Below are positions 9,101-16,193 of a stretch of 64,000 nt of DNA, in pieces. This DNA is from Saccharospirillum alexandrii (GTDB lineage Bacteria; Pseudomonadota; Gammaproteobacteria; Pseudomonadales; Natronospirillaceae). The notes beneath the pieces are model-generated. The model saw only the letters and a program-made list of their open reading frames with translations, ran no database searches and was not told the origin of the DNA. The position numbers and the translations under genes are program-made. The stretch is from NCBI RefSeq assembly GCF_004000275.1, contig NZ_RCIP01000001.1, positions 302,749 to 366,748 of the forward strand. Reading direction: 5' to 3'. Within the stretch, counting starts at the first letter, position 1. Every line of letters begins with the position of its first letter.

Positions 9101-9835
9101 GTGGGATATCGGGCTAAAATCATGCAAAAACAGCGTTTGTTAATTGTTGACGACAATCTCGACTATGCACGCAAGCTTAGGGACTACCTTGCGAGCAATG
9201 AATACGATGTTGATGTGGAATCCGATTCATCCGTCGCCTTGCGCCGAATACGGGACGAGCAACCCAGTGTGGTGCTGATCGAAGTCGATTTGCATGGGGA
9301 CAGTGGCCTCACCGTGTGCAAGCTGAGCCGAAAGGAGTTCAAAGGCGGCATTATCCTGTTAAACGACACGGCCGATGAACTCGATCAGGTACTCGGGCTG
9401 GACCTGGGTGCCGATGATTACCTGCTAAAGTCGGCTTCGCACCGGTTAATTCTGGCGCGCTGCCAGGCCCTGATGCGACGCTCGGATCGTGCCCGTGTAG
9501 CCGAGATACCCGCCAAGACCGAGCGACTTCAGTTCGGCGACCTGATCATCGACAACACCATGCGTGAAGCCTGGCTGGGCAGCTCCACCATCGACCTGAC
9601 CAGTGCCGAATTCGACCTGCTGTGGCTGCTTTCCAGCCACGCAGGGCAGATTCTAACGCGTGAAGAAATATTCAACCGCTTGCGTGGCATTGAATACGAC
9701 GGTCAGGACCGGTCGGTGGACGTGCGCGTATCGCGCATCCGCCCCAAAGTCGGGGATGATCCCGAACACCCCCGCCGCATCAAAACCGTGCGCAGCAAAG
9801 GTTATTTGTTTGTGGGGGAGGTATTCAAGCACTGA
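9101..9835 (+). CDS. OmpR-family response regulator with altered phosphorylation site (RstA-like output)
   Basis: A 244-residue receiver plus winged-helix regulator. The receiver keeps the acidic pair D17/D18 and K110. The phospho-acceptor aspartate is replaced by glutamate (E61 in VLIEVDLHG) and the switch Thr/Ser is N88 (LLNDTAD). Such a receiver probably cannot be phosphorylated normally and may be locked in one state. The DNA-binding domain (about 148-242) resembles RstA: LTSAEFDLLWLL, LRGIEYDGQDRSVDVRVSRI and IKTVRSKGYLFV. No histidine kinase gene is adjacent. GTG 9101 has GGAG 8 nt upstream; ATG 9122 (MQKQRLLIVDD) is an alternative start with a weaker site. Confidence 0.85.
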   Translation: MGYRAKIMQKQRLLIVDDNLDYARKLRDYLASNEYDVDVESDSSVALRRIRDEQPSVVLIEVDLHGDSGLTVCKLSRKEFKGGIILLNDTADELDQVLGLDLGADDYLLKSASHRLILARCQALMRRSDRARVAEIPAKTERLQFGDLIIDNTMREAWLGSSTIDLTSAEFDLLWLLSSHAGQILTREEIFNRLRGIEYDGQDRSVDVRVSRIRPKVGDDPEHPRRIKTVRSKGYLFVGEVFKH

Positions 9836-9847
9836 CCCGGTTTCAGA

Positions 9848-10834
9848 TTACTTGCGTTTCGCCCGGTACACCTTGAACCCGCGACCGTGGGCCATCTCTT
9901 CAACCATGCCAACCGTCGCTGGCAGGCATGACTGGTAATCCAGAAACTCATTGGCAACCCACCAGAGGGTGCCACCGGATACCAACCAGTCGGCACTGGC
10001 CCTGAATAACGCTTCACTGGCTTCGTAGTGCGTGCGAATGCCGGTATGGAAGGGTGGGTTGGTGATGATGGCGTTGAAACGGGTTCGATCCAGTTGTGCC
10101 AGCCCATCCGACCAAACCACCCGGTAGCGATCGTCGGTCGCCACCCTGGCCAGGTTTTGCTCGGTGGAACAAACCGCCAGCCAGTCGATATCCAGAGCCG
10201 TGACGGTGACTTGCTCAGAGCGGCCCAACAGCGCCTGGGAAATGACACCACTGCCACACCCAAAATCCAGACAGTGGCCTTTCATGACGGGCAGAACACT
10301 CAGCAATAGGTCGGTGCCTTTGTCGAGGCGGTTCTGGCTGAATACCCCGGGAGCGGCTTGTAACAGCTGGCCCTGATAGTCAAATTCAGTCCAGTTAGGC
10401 GCCTCTGGCAAGGCGGCACCGGGCGTGATATGCAATTGGTGCAGCACGCAATGCCTGGCGCTGTCCCATTTTTCGGTTTCTGCCCAATCGAGCACGCGCT
10501 TGGGCAGGCTTTTTATGCCACCCTTGTTCTCGCCGACCACCCAGACCTGGCAATGAGGATGCTGCTTCACGAAACGGACGATCCGATGCAGCCACCAAGC
10601 CAGGCGTTCTTTGGCTTTGGGATAGAACAGAACGATGCCTTCTGTCTGTTCTGGCCAGTCATCGTCGGCCGCCAAAGTATTCAACCCGGGTGTGTTGAAC
10701 ACACTGCGGTCCAGACAAACAGCCTGATCGGACGTTTTGATCAGTCCGTTGCCCTCAGGCGCATCAAGCCAGAGAACGTTGAGCGCGGAGAAATGAGTCT
10801 GGTGCCGTTCAAGCAGTTGCCAGCTTGGGTGCAT
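9848..10834 (-). CDS. rsmC: 16S rRNA (guanine-1207-N2) methyltransferase RsmC-like
   Basis: A 328-residue SAM-dependent methyltransferase made of two homologous domains, the inactive N-terminal half and the catalytic C-terminal half. Motif I is LDFGCGSG and motif IV NPPFHTG, the catalytic signature of N2-guanine methyltransferases such as RsmC/RsmD. It methylates G1207 of 16S rRNA in assembled 30S subunits. It converges on the response regulator gene with only 12 bp between stops. RsmC is preferred over RsmG/RlmG from the HTGIRTHYEA segment; RlmG is a less likely alternative. Confidence 0.88.
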   Translation of the reverse strand: MHPSWQLLERHQTHFSALNVLWLDAPEGNGLIKTSDQAVCLDRSVFNTPGLNTLAADDDWPEQTEGIVLFYPKAKERLAWWLHRIVRFVKQHPHCQVWVVGENKGGIKSLPKRVLDWAETEKWDSARHCVLHQLHITPGAALPEAPNWTEFDYQGQLLQAAPGVFSQNRLDKGTDLLLSVLPVMKGHCLDFGCGSGVISQALLGRSEQVTVTALDIDWLAVCSTEQNLARVATDDRYRVVWSDGLAQLDRTRFNAIITNPPFHTGIRTHYEASEALFRASADWLVSGGTLWWVANEFLDYQSCLPATVGMVEEMAHGRGFKVYRAKRK

Positions 10835-10959
10835 AAGTGATCGGTCCTTAAAAACGCAGAGTTTAGCAAACTAGTGATGGCCAGGGACAGGCTCATGAGC
10901 GGGCGGTTTGGTTGGTGCAGTGCTCGAAATCGACTATGGTCGTCGCAAAAGGTGAGCGT

Positions 10960-10989
10960 AAAAAAACGGACACCGGGGAAGATGTCCGT
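10960..10989 (-). terminator. Rho-independent terminator without an assigned upstream gene
   Basis: Read on the minus strand, ACGGACA and TGTCCGT (10989-10983 and 10972-10966) form a 7-bp stem with a 10-nt loop, followed by a run of seven T. It lies 125 bp upstream of rsmC and no protein gene on that strand ends there, so it should terminate a short transcript starting in the 11.0-11.1 kb gap. Confidence 0.6.
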
Positions 10990-11046
10990 ATAAACATGGG
11001 GCTGGGCCCACATGGGAGTAGTCACCATACTGCTGCTACCAACAGT
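10960..11046 (-). ncRNA. Candidate small RNA or leader upstream of rsmC
   Basis: A short minus-strand transcript is suggested by a TATACT -10-like hexamer at 11058-11053 and the strong terminator ending near 10960, giving about 85 nt. The predicted RNA also contains an ATGTGGGCCCA-type self-complementary stretch (around 11000-11013). The -35 region is poor. It could instead be a premature terminator in the rsmC leader. An open frame begins at 11028 but reads through the hairpin and has no recognisable similarity. Confidence 0.3.
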
Positions 11047-11184
11047 CTCTGAAGTATAGTGACTGCCTCAGGATTCGCAGGCTTTATATAGAATTAATGC
11101 GTTCTAAACTTAAGCTTTTTAACTACCAACCGACCTATTTGCCGGGGCGCGTCATAGACGGTTGTGTCATAACAGGGTGGATAC

Positions 11185-11820
11185 ATGGTTAAACTGAGCA
11201 AATTAGCGGGCATTGCCGTTTTTCTGGCGCTGGGTGTCATGCCCGTTGTTGGCCACGGTTACGGTACCGTCGGCCACGCCAGCCAGCAATTGCGGCTGCT
11301 CGCGTCCGAATTGATTCGGCCCGCCCTAAACCGGCAGGCACTGACCGTCAGTGTGCCCGATCTGCCCTTTGTGATTCTCGATACCGAACCACAGAGATTG
11401 CGACAGCAGCTGGATGTTCTGGTTGCCGAGGGCCTATTGCAGCGTGAAGCCGTTGTCGCTGAACAACGGGAATTAACCACCCAGGGGTGGGTAACGCGTA
11501 ATACAGCAGGGGTACAGTATTTACCGGTCGCCGGGGTGTTGCATCCGACCATCCGCTATGGCGAAGCAGAGCTGCTTCGCCTGGGGGAGATAACGCTCGA
11601 CCCACAACCCGGAGGCGATACTCAGGCTCGGATCAGTTTTACCTGGCAAGTGGACAACCTCGCCGAGTGGGTATGGGCACCGGTTTTTGATAGCGACGCA
11701 CGCCTGACCCGTATAAAAGCGAGTGCGGAAACGCCCATACCGGGGTCGGCTGAACTGGTATGGGACCCGCTGGCGCAGGGCTGGACATTGAATGAACTGG
11801 TCGCCTTTCCGGTTCAGTGA
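11185..11820 (+). CDS. Secreted protein of unknown function
   Basis: A 211-residue protein with a clear Sec signal peptide: a short basic start (MVKLSK) and a hydrophobic stretch to about residue 22, with probable cleavage near GHG-YG. The mature part has a helical segment followed by a beta-rich half (about 95-211) containing several Trp residues (WQVDNLAEWVWAPVF). I do not recognise the family. A TATATAGAAT promoter-like stretch lies about 90 bp upstream. It is monocistronic and its 3' end overlaps the convergent gene by 7 bp. Confidence 0.75.
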   Translation: MVKLSKLAGIAVFLALGVMPVVGHGYGTVGHASQQLRLLASELIRPALNRQALTVSVPDLPFVILDTEPQRLRQQLDVLVAEGLLQREAVVAEQRELTTQGWVTRNTAGVQYLPVAGVLHPTIRYGEAELLRLGEITLDPQPGGDTQARISFTWQVDNLAEWVWAPVFDSDARLTRIKASAETPIPGSAELVWDPLAQGWTLNELVAFPVQ

Positions 11821-12143
11821 CCCGGGTGGGCCTTACACAGTCGCTGATTCAACTGAAATATGGCCGCCTTTAATGCCGTCGGCATCAACAGCGCATTCAG
11901 TGTCGGTTCCTCGGCCAGCAAGGCTTGGATGACCTGAACCAAAATATCTGACCAGTCATCCGCGATAAAGCACTCCGGTGGCAATTCATGCAGTGCATCC
12001 ATCAATAGGCCTTTCATTTCCGGCATGCGGCGCTGCGCGCACTCGTTAAATGCCAGGCTGACGATCATATCGGCCACCTGATGCCTGCGCAGAAAAACGA
12101 GGGATGGCGCCGGCGCTTCGGTCGCGGCATGGTAACCAGTCAT
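11814..12143 (-). CDS. Small protein of unknown function
   Basis: A 109-residue protein with mainly helical, leucine-rich composition and no signal peptide or membrane segment. The start was set at ATG 12143 because a perfect AGGAGG lies 6 nt upstream; an upstream in-frame codon (12167) would add eight residues without a ribosome site. The good Shine-Dalgarno sequence is the main support for it being real. No family was recognised. It converges on the secreted protein gene. Confidence 0.65.
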   Translation of the reverse strand: MTGYHAATEAPAPSLVFLRRHQVADMIVSLAFNECAQRRMPEMKGLLMDALHELPPECFIADDWSDILVQVIQALLAEEPTLNALLMPTALKAAIFQLNQRLCKAHPGH

Positions 12144-12874
12144 TGACAGCCTCCTGTTTCGACTCAACGACCCGTCAAGCTACGCCGGTGCTGGGCATCC
12201 GGCAATGCATAACCTTGGGGAGAGGGTGTGTACAAGATGTCAATAACTCAGAGTGAGTGAATGCTCACAGGGCAGGCCTTGAGCGTTCTGGCCAGACTCT
12301 TTGTGTATCTTTGTAACTAACTGGGATGAAGAAACATTCGAGTCAGTGGGGGTGTAGATCCGTCGTTGGGAGCGAGCAAAGGAGACAGCGACGACCGGGT
12401 TTGTTGCTTGATTGGCCATGGCTTCGAATGGCTGACCGAGCGTTTTCCCTCAGGGCATTTTGCGATTCGGCAAAAATAGACGGCTATCGGAAACCTGAGC
12501 GTTGACGTAAACCCAAAATATAAGGAAGACAATGCGATAGATATCGTCACGTCGAATAGTTTTTATACGTGAATTACTCCGGCGCGTTTATCGGATAAAG
12601 CAGTGAGTTATTCAATTCTTTCTTTAACCCGACAATCCATAAAGGTGTAATTGGACAGGCTGTCGAATTAACAGGCGATGAAATTAAGACTGACTAAAAT
12701 GGTTTTTCCCGGTTTTGCGAAAATTATGCGGTAAAAAATGTTCTTAATATCACTTTTTGTTAAATTATAGTTTGCATCTTTAAGGGCATCTGACTAAATT
12801 AGCGTTATTGAATTGCTCTTTTGGAATGCGTTTTCATTCCAGATGCCAAAGTAATAAATGAGAAGGAGATACCC
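12144..12874. other. Gene-free interval, AT-rich in its second half
   Basis: About 730 bp without a convincing gene. From roughly 12530 to 12850 the composition becomes clearly AT-rich compared with the neighbours, with several TTAAAT/TATAGT-like stretches (for example around 12757-12770), suggesting a promoter region and long untranslated leader for the histone-like gene that follows. A 77-codon minus-strand frame at 12317-12550 has no ribosome site or similarity and was not called. Confidence 0.5.
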
Positions 12875-13657
12875 ATGGCTGTTGCCAAAAAGAAAACCGC
12901 CGCCAAGCGTGGCCCAAAGCCCGGTGCAAAACGCACTGCCAAAAAATCAGTAGCGCGTAAGACACCTGCCAAGAAAACCACTGCTAAAAAGGCACCTGCC
13001 AAGAAAGCAGCGGCCAAGAAAGCGCCGGGTCGTCCTCGTGCGGCAGCAACGGTCACTGCCTCTGCAGTCAATACAGCCGTTGTCTCGGCCGCCAAGAAGC
13101 TCGATAAAGCCGAAGCCGATTTGGTGAAAGCGCAAGCCAAACTGGATGCAGCTGCAGCCAAAAAGGCCACCGCTAAAACCAAGGTTGCAACGGTTAAGTC
13201 TGCTGCGGCTAAGCGTGCGCTGGATACAGCCATAGCCCAGGAAAAGGCAGCTAAAGAAGCCGTTGCCAAATTGAAGCAGGCCGTAAAAGCGGCGAAGTTC
13301 GATCATAAGGTTGCTGAAATCGAAGCTCAGGCTGAAGAGCTGAAAGCCAAGGTTGAACTGAAAGCGGCCGAATTCGAGATGAATCTGACTGCCAAGCAGG
13401 AAGAAGATCTGGCGAAAGAAATCGCCAAATTCGAGTCCAAGTGGCGCCAGGCACGGGTCCGTAAGGATGCCAAGAAATTGAAAGCTTTCCGCGCCAAAGA
13501 AGAAGCCAAGAGCAAGGCAGCGGCACGCAAAATCAAGGCAAAGGTCAAGTCACTTGCCAAGAAAGAAGCGGCCAAGCAAAAGCCAGGCCCCAAAAAGCGC
13601 GGTCGTCGGCCAGGTCCGGGTCGTCCGCCAAAGGCGAAAGCCGCTGCAGCAAGCTGA
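12875..13657 (+). CDS. AlgP-like histone H1-like DNA-binding protein
   Basis: A 260-residue very basic, Ala/Lys-rich protein. Residues 1-55 carry AKK(T/A)-type repeats (PAKKTTAKKAPAKKAAAKK). The middle (about 65-220) is a long Ala/Lys/Glu helix, probably coiled coil. The C-terminus has AT-hook-like motifs (KPGPKKRGRRPGPGRPPK). Overall it resembles Pseudomonas AlgP/AlgR3 and eukaryotic H1 tails, but its repeats are not the canonical KPAA. The start at ATG 12875 has AAGGAG 8 nt upstream; an upstream in-frame ATG lacks this. It probably binds DNA non-specifically. A terminator follows. Confidence 0.82.
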   Translation: MAVAKKKTAAKRGPKPGAKRTAKKSVARKTPAKKTTAKKAPAKKAAAKKAPGRPRAAATVTASAVNTAVVSAAKKLDKAEADLVKAQAKLDAAAAKKATAKTKVATVKSAAAKRALDTAIAQEKAAKEAVAKLKQAVKAAKFDHKVAEIEAQAEELKAKVELKAAEFEMNLTAKQEEDLAKEIAKFESKWRQARVRKDAKKLKAFRAKEEAKSKAAARKIKAKVKSLAKKEAAKQKPGPKKRGRRPGPGRPPKAKAAAAS

Positions 13658-13690
13658 GCAGCGATGCCTTTCTGACCTGAAGAAAGACTG

Positions 13691-13718
13691 AAAAAGCCAC
13701 CGTAAGGTGGCTTTTTTG
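13691..13718 (+). terminator. Rho-independent terminator after the AlgP-like gene
   Basis: The stem AAAAAGCCACC / GGTGGCTTTTTT with a four-base GTAA loop ends in a T run. It separates the histone-like gene from tsaB and is symmetrical enough to act in both directions. Confidence 0.9.
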
Positions 13719-13774
13719 TATTCTGAGGGTGCTATTCACTGTGTTAAACTCCCGGTTTTTCAGGGGTCGATCCT

Positions 13775-14491
13775 ATGACACGATTACTGGCCATCGATAC
13801 GACGGGTGATTACTGTTCACTGGCGTTGAAAGACGGAGACCGTGTTTTACAGTGTCACCAGAATCTGCCAAGGCAGCATGCACGCCAAGTACTGCCGTTA
13901 CTCGACCAATTATTTGCCGAATCCGGTTGGGCGAGAACCAGCCTGGATGCCGTTGTATACGGGCGTGGCCCCGGCTCTTTTACCGGCATTCGTATCGCAG
14001 CCGGTATTGCTCAGGGCATTGCTCTGGGCGCCGACTGTGGCGTCATTCCGGTCAGTACGTTGCAGACACTGGCCATGGAGGCTTCCTCTGCCGAACCCGA
14101 TGCCAGCCAGATCTGGGTTGCGCTCGATGCGCGCATGCGCGAGCTTTATGTTGCCCGTTATCAGGTAGTGCAAGGCTTGCCTGTGCTGCAGGGCGACGAA
14201 TCACTGTTGTCGCCCGACCAATTGCCCGAGCCACCAGCCATGGAAAACCGGTCGGCTTTTCGTTTGGCGGGTAATGGCTGGCAAACAGACTATGGGTTCA
14301 GCGATGCCTGGGTAGCTTGCCTGGCGCAACAAGTGCAAAGCCTGAGATTACCCAGAGCGATCTGGGCTGCTGAACTGGCCTTGGCGTTGCTGCAACGAGA
14401 CCCCACTGTGAGCGTTGCCCCTGAGCTTGCCCTGCCAGTGTATTTGCGCGACAAAGTAACCTGGGACAACAAGCCCAAAGTTGGCGAGTAG
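13775..14491 (+). CDS. tsaB: tRNA N6-threonylcarbamoyladenosine synthesis protein TsaB
   Basis: A 238-residue protein of the ASKHA fold that partners TsaD and TsaE in making t6A37 of ANN-decoding tRNAs. The N-terminus MTRLLAIDTTGDYCSLAL and the GRGPGSFTGIRIAAGIAQGI block are diagnostic of TsaB/YeaZ. Length is normal. It starts a co-directional run with uppP and rsmJ. Confidence 0.95.
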   Translation: MTRLLAIDTTGDYCSLALKDGDRVLQCHQNLPRQHARQVLPLLDQLFAESGWARTSLDAVVYGRGPGSFTGIRIAAGIAQGIALGADCGVIPVSTLQTLAMEASSAEPDASQIWVALDARMRELYVARYQVVQGLPVLQGDESLLSPDQLPEPPAMENRSAFRLAGNGWQTDYGFSDAWVACLAQQVQSLRLPRAIWAAELALALLQRDPTVSVAPELALPVYLRDKVTWDNKPKVGE

Positions 14492-14559
14492 CCGGTTTTA
14501 TTTTAGCTTCGACCGTCTTCGGTGCTCGAGGTGGTCTTTAACACATTAGGGATGCATAC

Positions 14560-15369
14560 ATGTTGTCTGAGCTGCAAATCATCGTTCTGGCTCTGATTCA
14601 GGGAATTACCGAGTTTCTACCCATTTCCAGCTCAGCTCACCTGATATTACCATCTCAGCTACTGGGTTGGCCCGATCAGGGGTTGGCTTTCGATGTCGCA
14701 GTGCATGTCGGTTCTCTGCTGGCAGTGCTCTGGTATTTTCGCGCCGATGTTGGCCGCATGCTGTTGCACTGGAGCTTGCATTTGGCGCGACGCCCACACG
14801 ATGCCAGCGAACGGACGCTGGCCTGGTGGATTATTCTGGCAACCCTTCCTGCGGTGATATTTGGCTATCTGTTTCAGGACCAAATCGAGACTCACTTACG
14901 CAGTATTCTGGTGATCGCCATCACCACCAGTCTGTTCGGTGCAGCCTTGTGGTGGTCGGACGTTGGCGTGGCAGAGACGCGAACCCTAGGCCAGTTGAAC
15001 TGGAAACATACGCTGTTGATTGGATTGGCGCAGGCCGTCGCGCTGATACCGGGAACGTCGCGCAGCGGTATCACCATGACTGCCGCCATGGCGCTCGGTT
15101 ATGGCAAAAAAGACGCGGCCCGGTTCAGTTTTTTGTTGTCCATACCGCTGATTTTTGCGGCTGGTGTGCTGAAAACCGTCAGTTTGATTCAGCAACCGGA
15201 TCTGGTGTACTGGAACCAGCTGTTCATAGGATCCGTGCTCTCCTTTATCAGTGCCTATGCCTGCATTGCGCTGTTTCTGACGTGGATTGAGCGAATTGGC
15301 TTTTTCCCGTTTGTGCTTTATCGCTTTGTGCTGGGCGGCGTATTGTTTTTTATCTATTTTTCACTGTGA
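14560..15369 (+). CDS. uppP: Undecaprenyl-diphosphatase UppP (BacA)
   Basis: A 269-residue inner-membrane protein with about eight hydrophobic segments. It recycles undecaprenyl pyrophosphate to the monophosphate lipid carrier for peptidoglycan and other glycans. The two signature loops are present: EFLPISSSAHL near the N-terminus and LIPGTSRSG in the middle. Length matches the family. It sits between tsaB and rsmJ on the same strand. Confidence 0.96.
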   Translation: MLSELQIIVLALIQGITEFLPISSSAHLILPSQLLGWPDQGLAFDVAVHVGSLLAVLWYFRADVGRMLLHWSLHLARRPHDASERTLAWWIILATLPAVIFGYLFQDQIETHLRSILVIAITTSLFGAALWWSDVGVAETRTLGQLNWKHTLLIGLAQAVALIPGTSRSGITMTAAMALGYGKKDAARFSFLLSIPLIFAAGVLKTVSLIQQPDLVYWNQLFIGSVLSFISAYACIALFLTWIERIGFFPFVLYRFVLGGVLFFIYFSL

Positions 15370-15401
15370 TTCGATACCTGCAGCGGTACAGCCAATAACC
15401 T

Positions 15402-16193
15402 ATGACCGAACTCACGCACTGGATAGACCTTTACATCGAAGCGGGTGAGTCCGGTAAGCTGGCGGCCCCGCAGACGGAACCTCAACTGGCCGCCCTGTGC
15501 CGAACGGTGACGACGCGACCAACCGGACTTTATCTGACCGTTGTTGAGGGTGCCCTGGGCTTGGCCAGCGGTGAAGCACCAAAGCAGCATCCCGTCAGTG
15601 TCGATTTTATCAGTGGCGCAGCGCGGCATCGTCAACAATATGGAGGGGGTCGGTCTCAGGCCATCGCCCGAGCTGTCGGCCTGCATCAGCGCAAAGATCT
15701 GCTGGTTCTGGATGCCACGGCGGGCCTCGGTCGAGATGCCTTTGTGCTCGCCAGCCTGGGCGCGACGGTTATGATGCTGGAGCGACACCCCGTCGTACGG
15801 CTGTTATTGAGTGACGGTCTGGAACGGGCTCGCAGCAGCGGCGACCCCCTGTTTGACCGAATGAGCCTGCTCTCAGGCACGCTGGATAGCCATGCGAACA
15901 CGGTATCTCCCGATGTCGTGTATCTGGATCCGATGTTTCCCGAACGCCGCAGCAAAGCGGCGGTTAAAAAAGACATGGCGCTGTTTCATTCCCTGGTAGG
16001 TGCCGACGAGGATGCGGATGCCTTACTGGCACCCGCTTTGGCCTGTGCGCAGCGTCGGGTGGTGGTAAAACGCCCGAGGATTGCGCCTCCGCTGGCCGGA
16101 AAAGCTCCCGGAATGGTGCTTGCCGGTAAAAGCAGTCGCTTCGACATCTACCCGCTCAGGTCCATCGCGCAAGGCGACGACCCGGCGACTTAA
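15402..16193 (+). CDS. rsmJ: 16S rRNA (guanine-1516-N2) methyltransferase RsmJ
   Basis: A 263-residue SAM-dependent methyltransferase. Motif I DATAGLGRDAFVLASLG and the catalytic YLDPMFPERRSKAAVKKD block are characteristic of RsmJ (YhiQ), which methylates G1516 of 16S rRNA. The N-terminal region includes VDFISGAARHRQQYGGGR, also family-typical. It converges on plsB and overlaps its 3' end by 4 bp. Confidence 0.95.
   Translation: MTELTHWIDLYIEAGESGKLAAPQTEPQLAALCRTVTTRPTGLYLTVVEGALGLASGEAPKQHPVSVDFISGAARHRQQYGGGRSQAIARAVGLHQRKDLLVLDATAGLGRDAFVLASLGATVMMLERHPVVRLLLSDGLERARSSGDPLFDRMSLLSGTLDSHANTVSPDVVYLDPMFPERRSKAAVKKDMALFHSLVGADEDADALLAPALACAQRRVVVKRPRIAPPLAGKAPGMVLAGKSSRFDIYPLRSIAQGDDPAT

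Noticed and set aside
10741-11028. 95-codon minus-strand frame crossing the orphan terminator
   Set aside because: It overlaps the start of rsmC in another frame and reads through the hairpin and T run; better explained by an RNA feature.
12317-12550. 77-codon minus-strand frame in the gap before the AlgP-like gene
   Set aside because: No ribosome binding site, unusual composition and no recognisable family.
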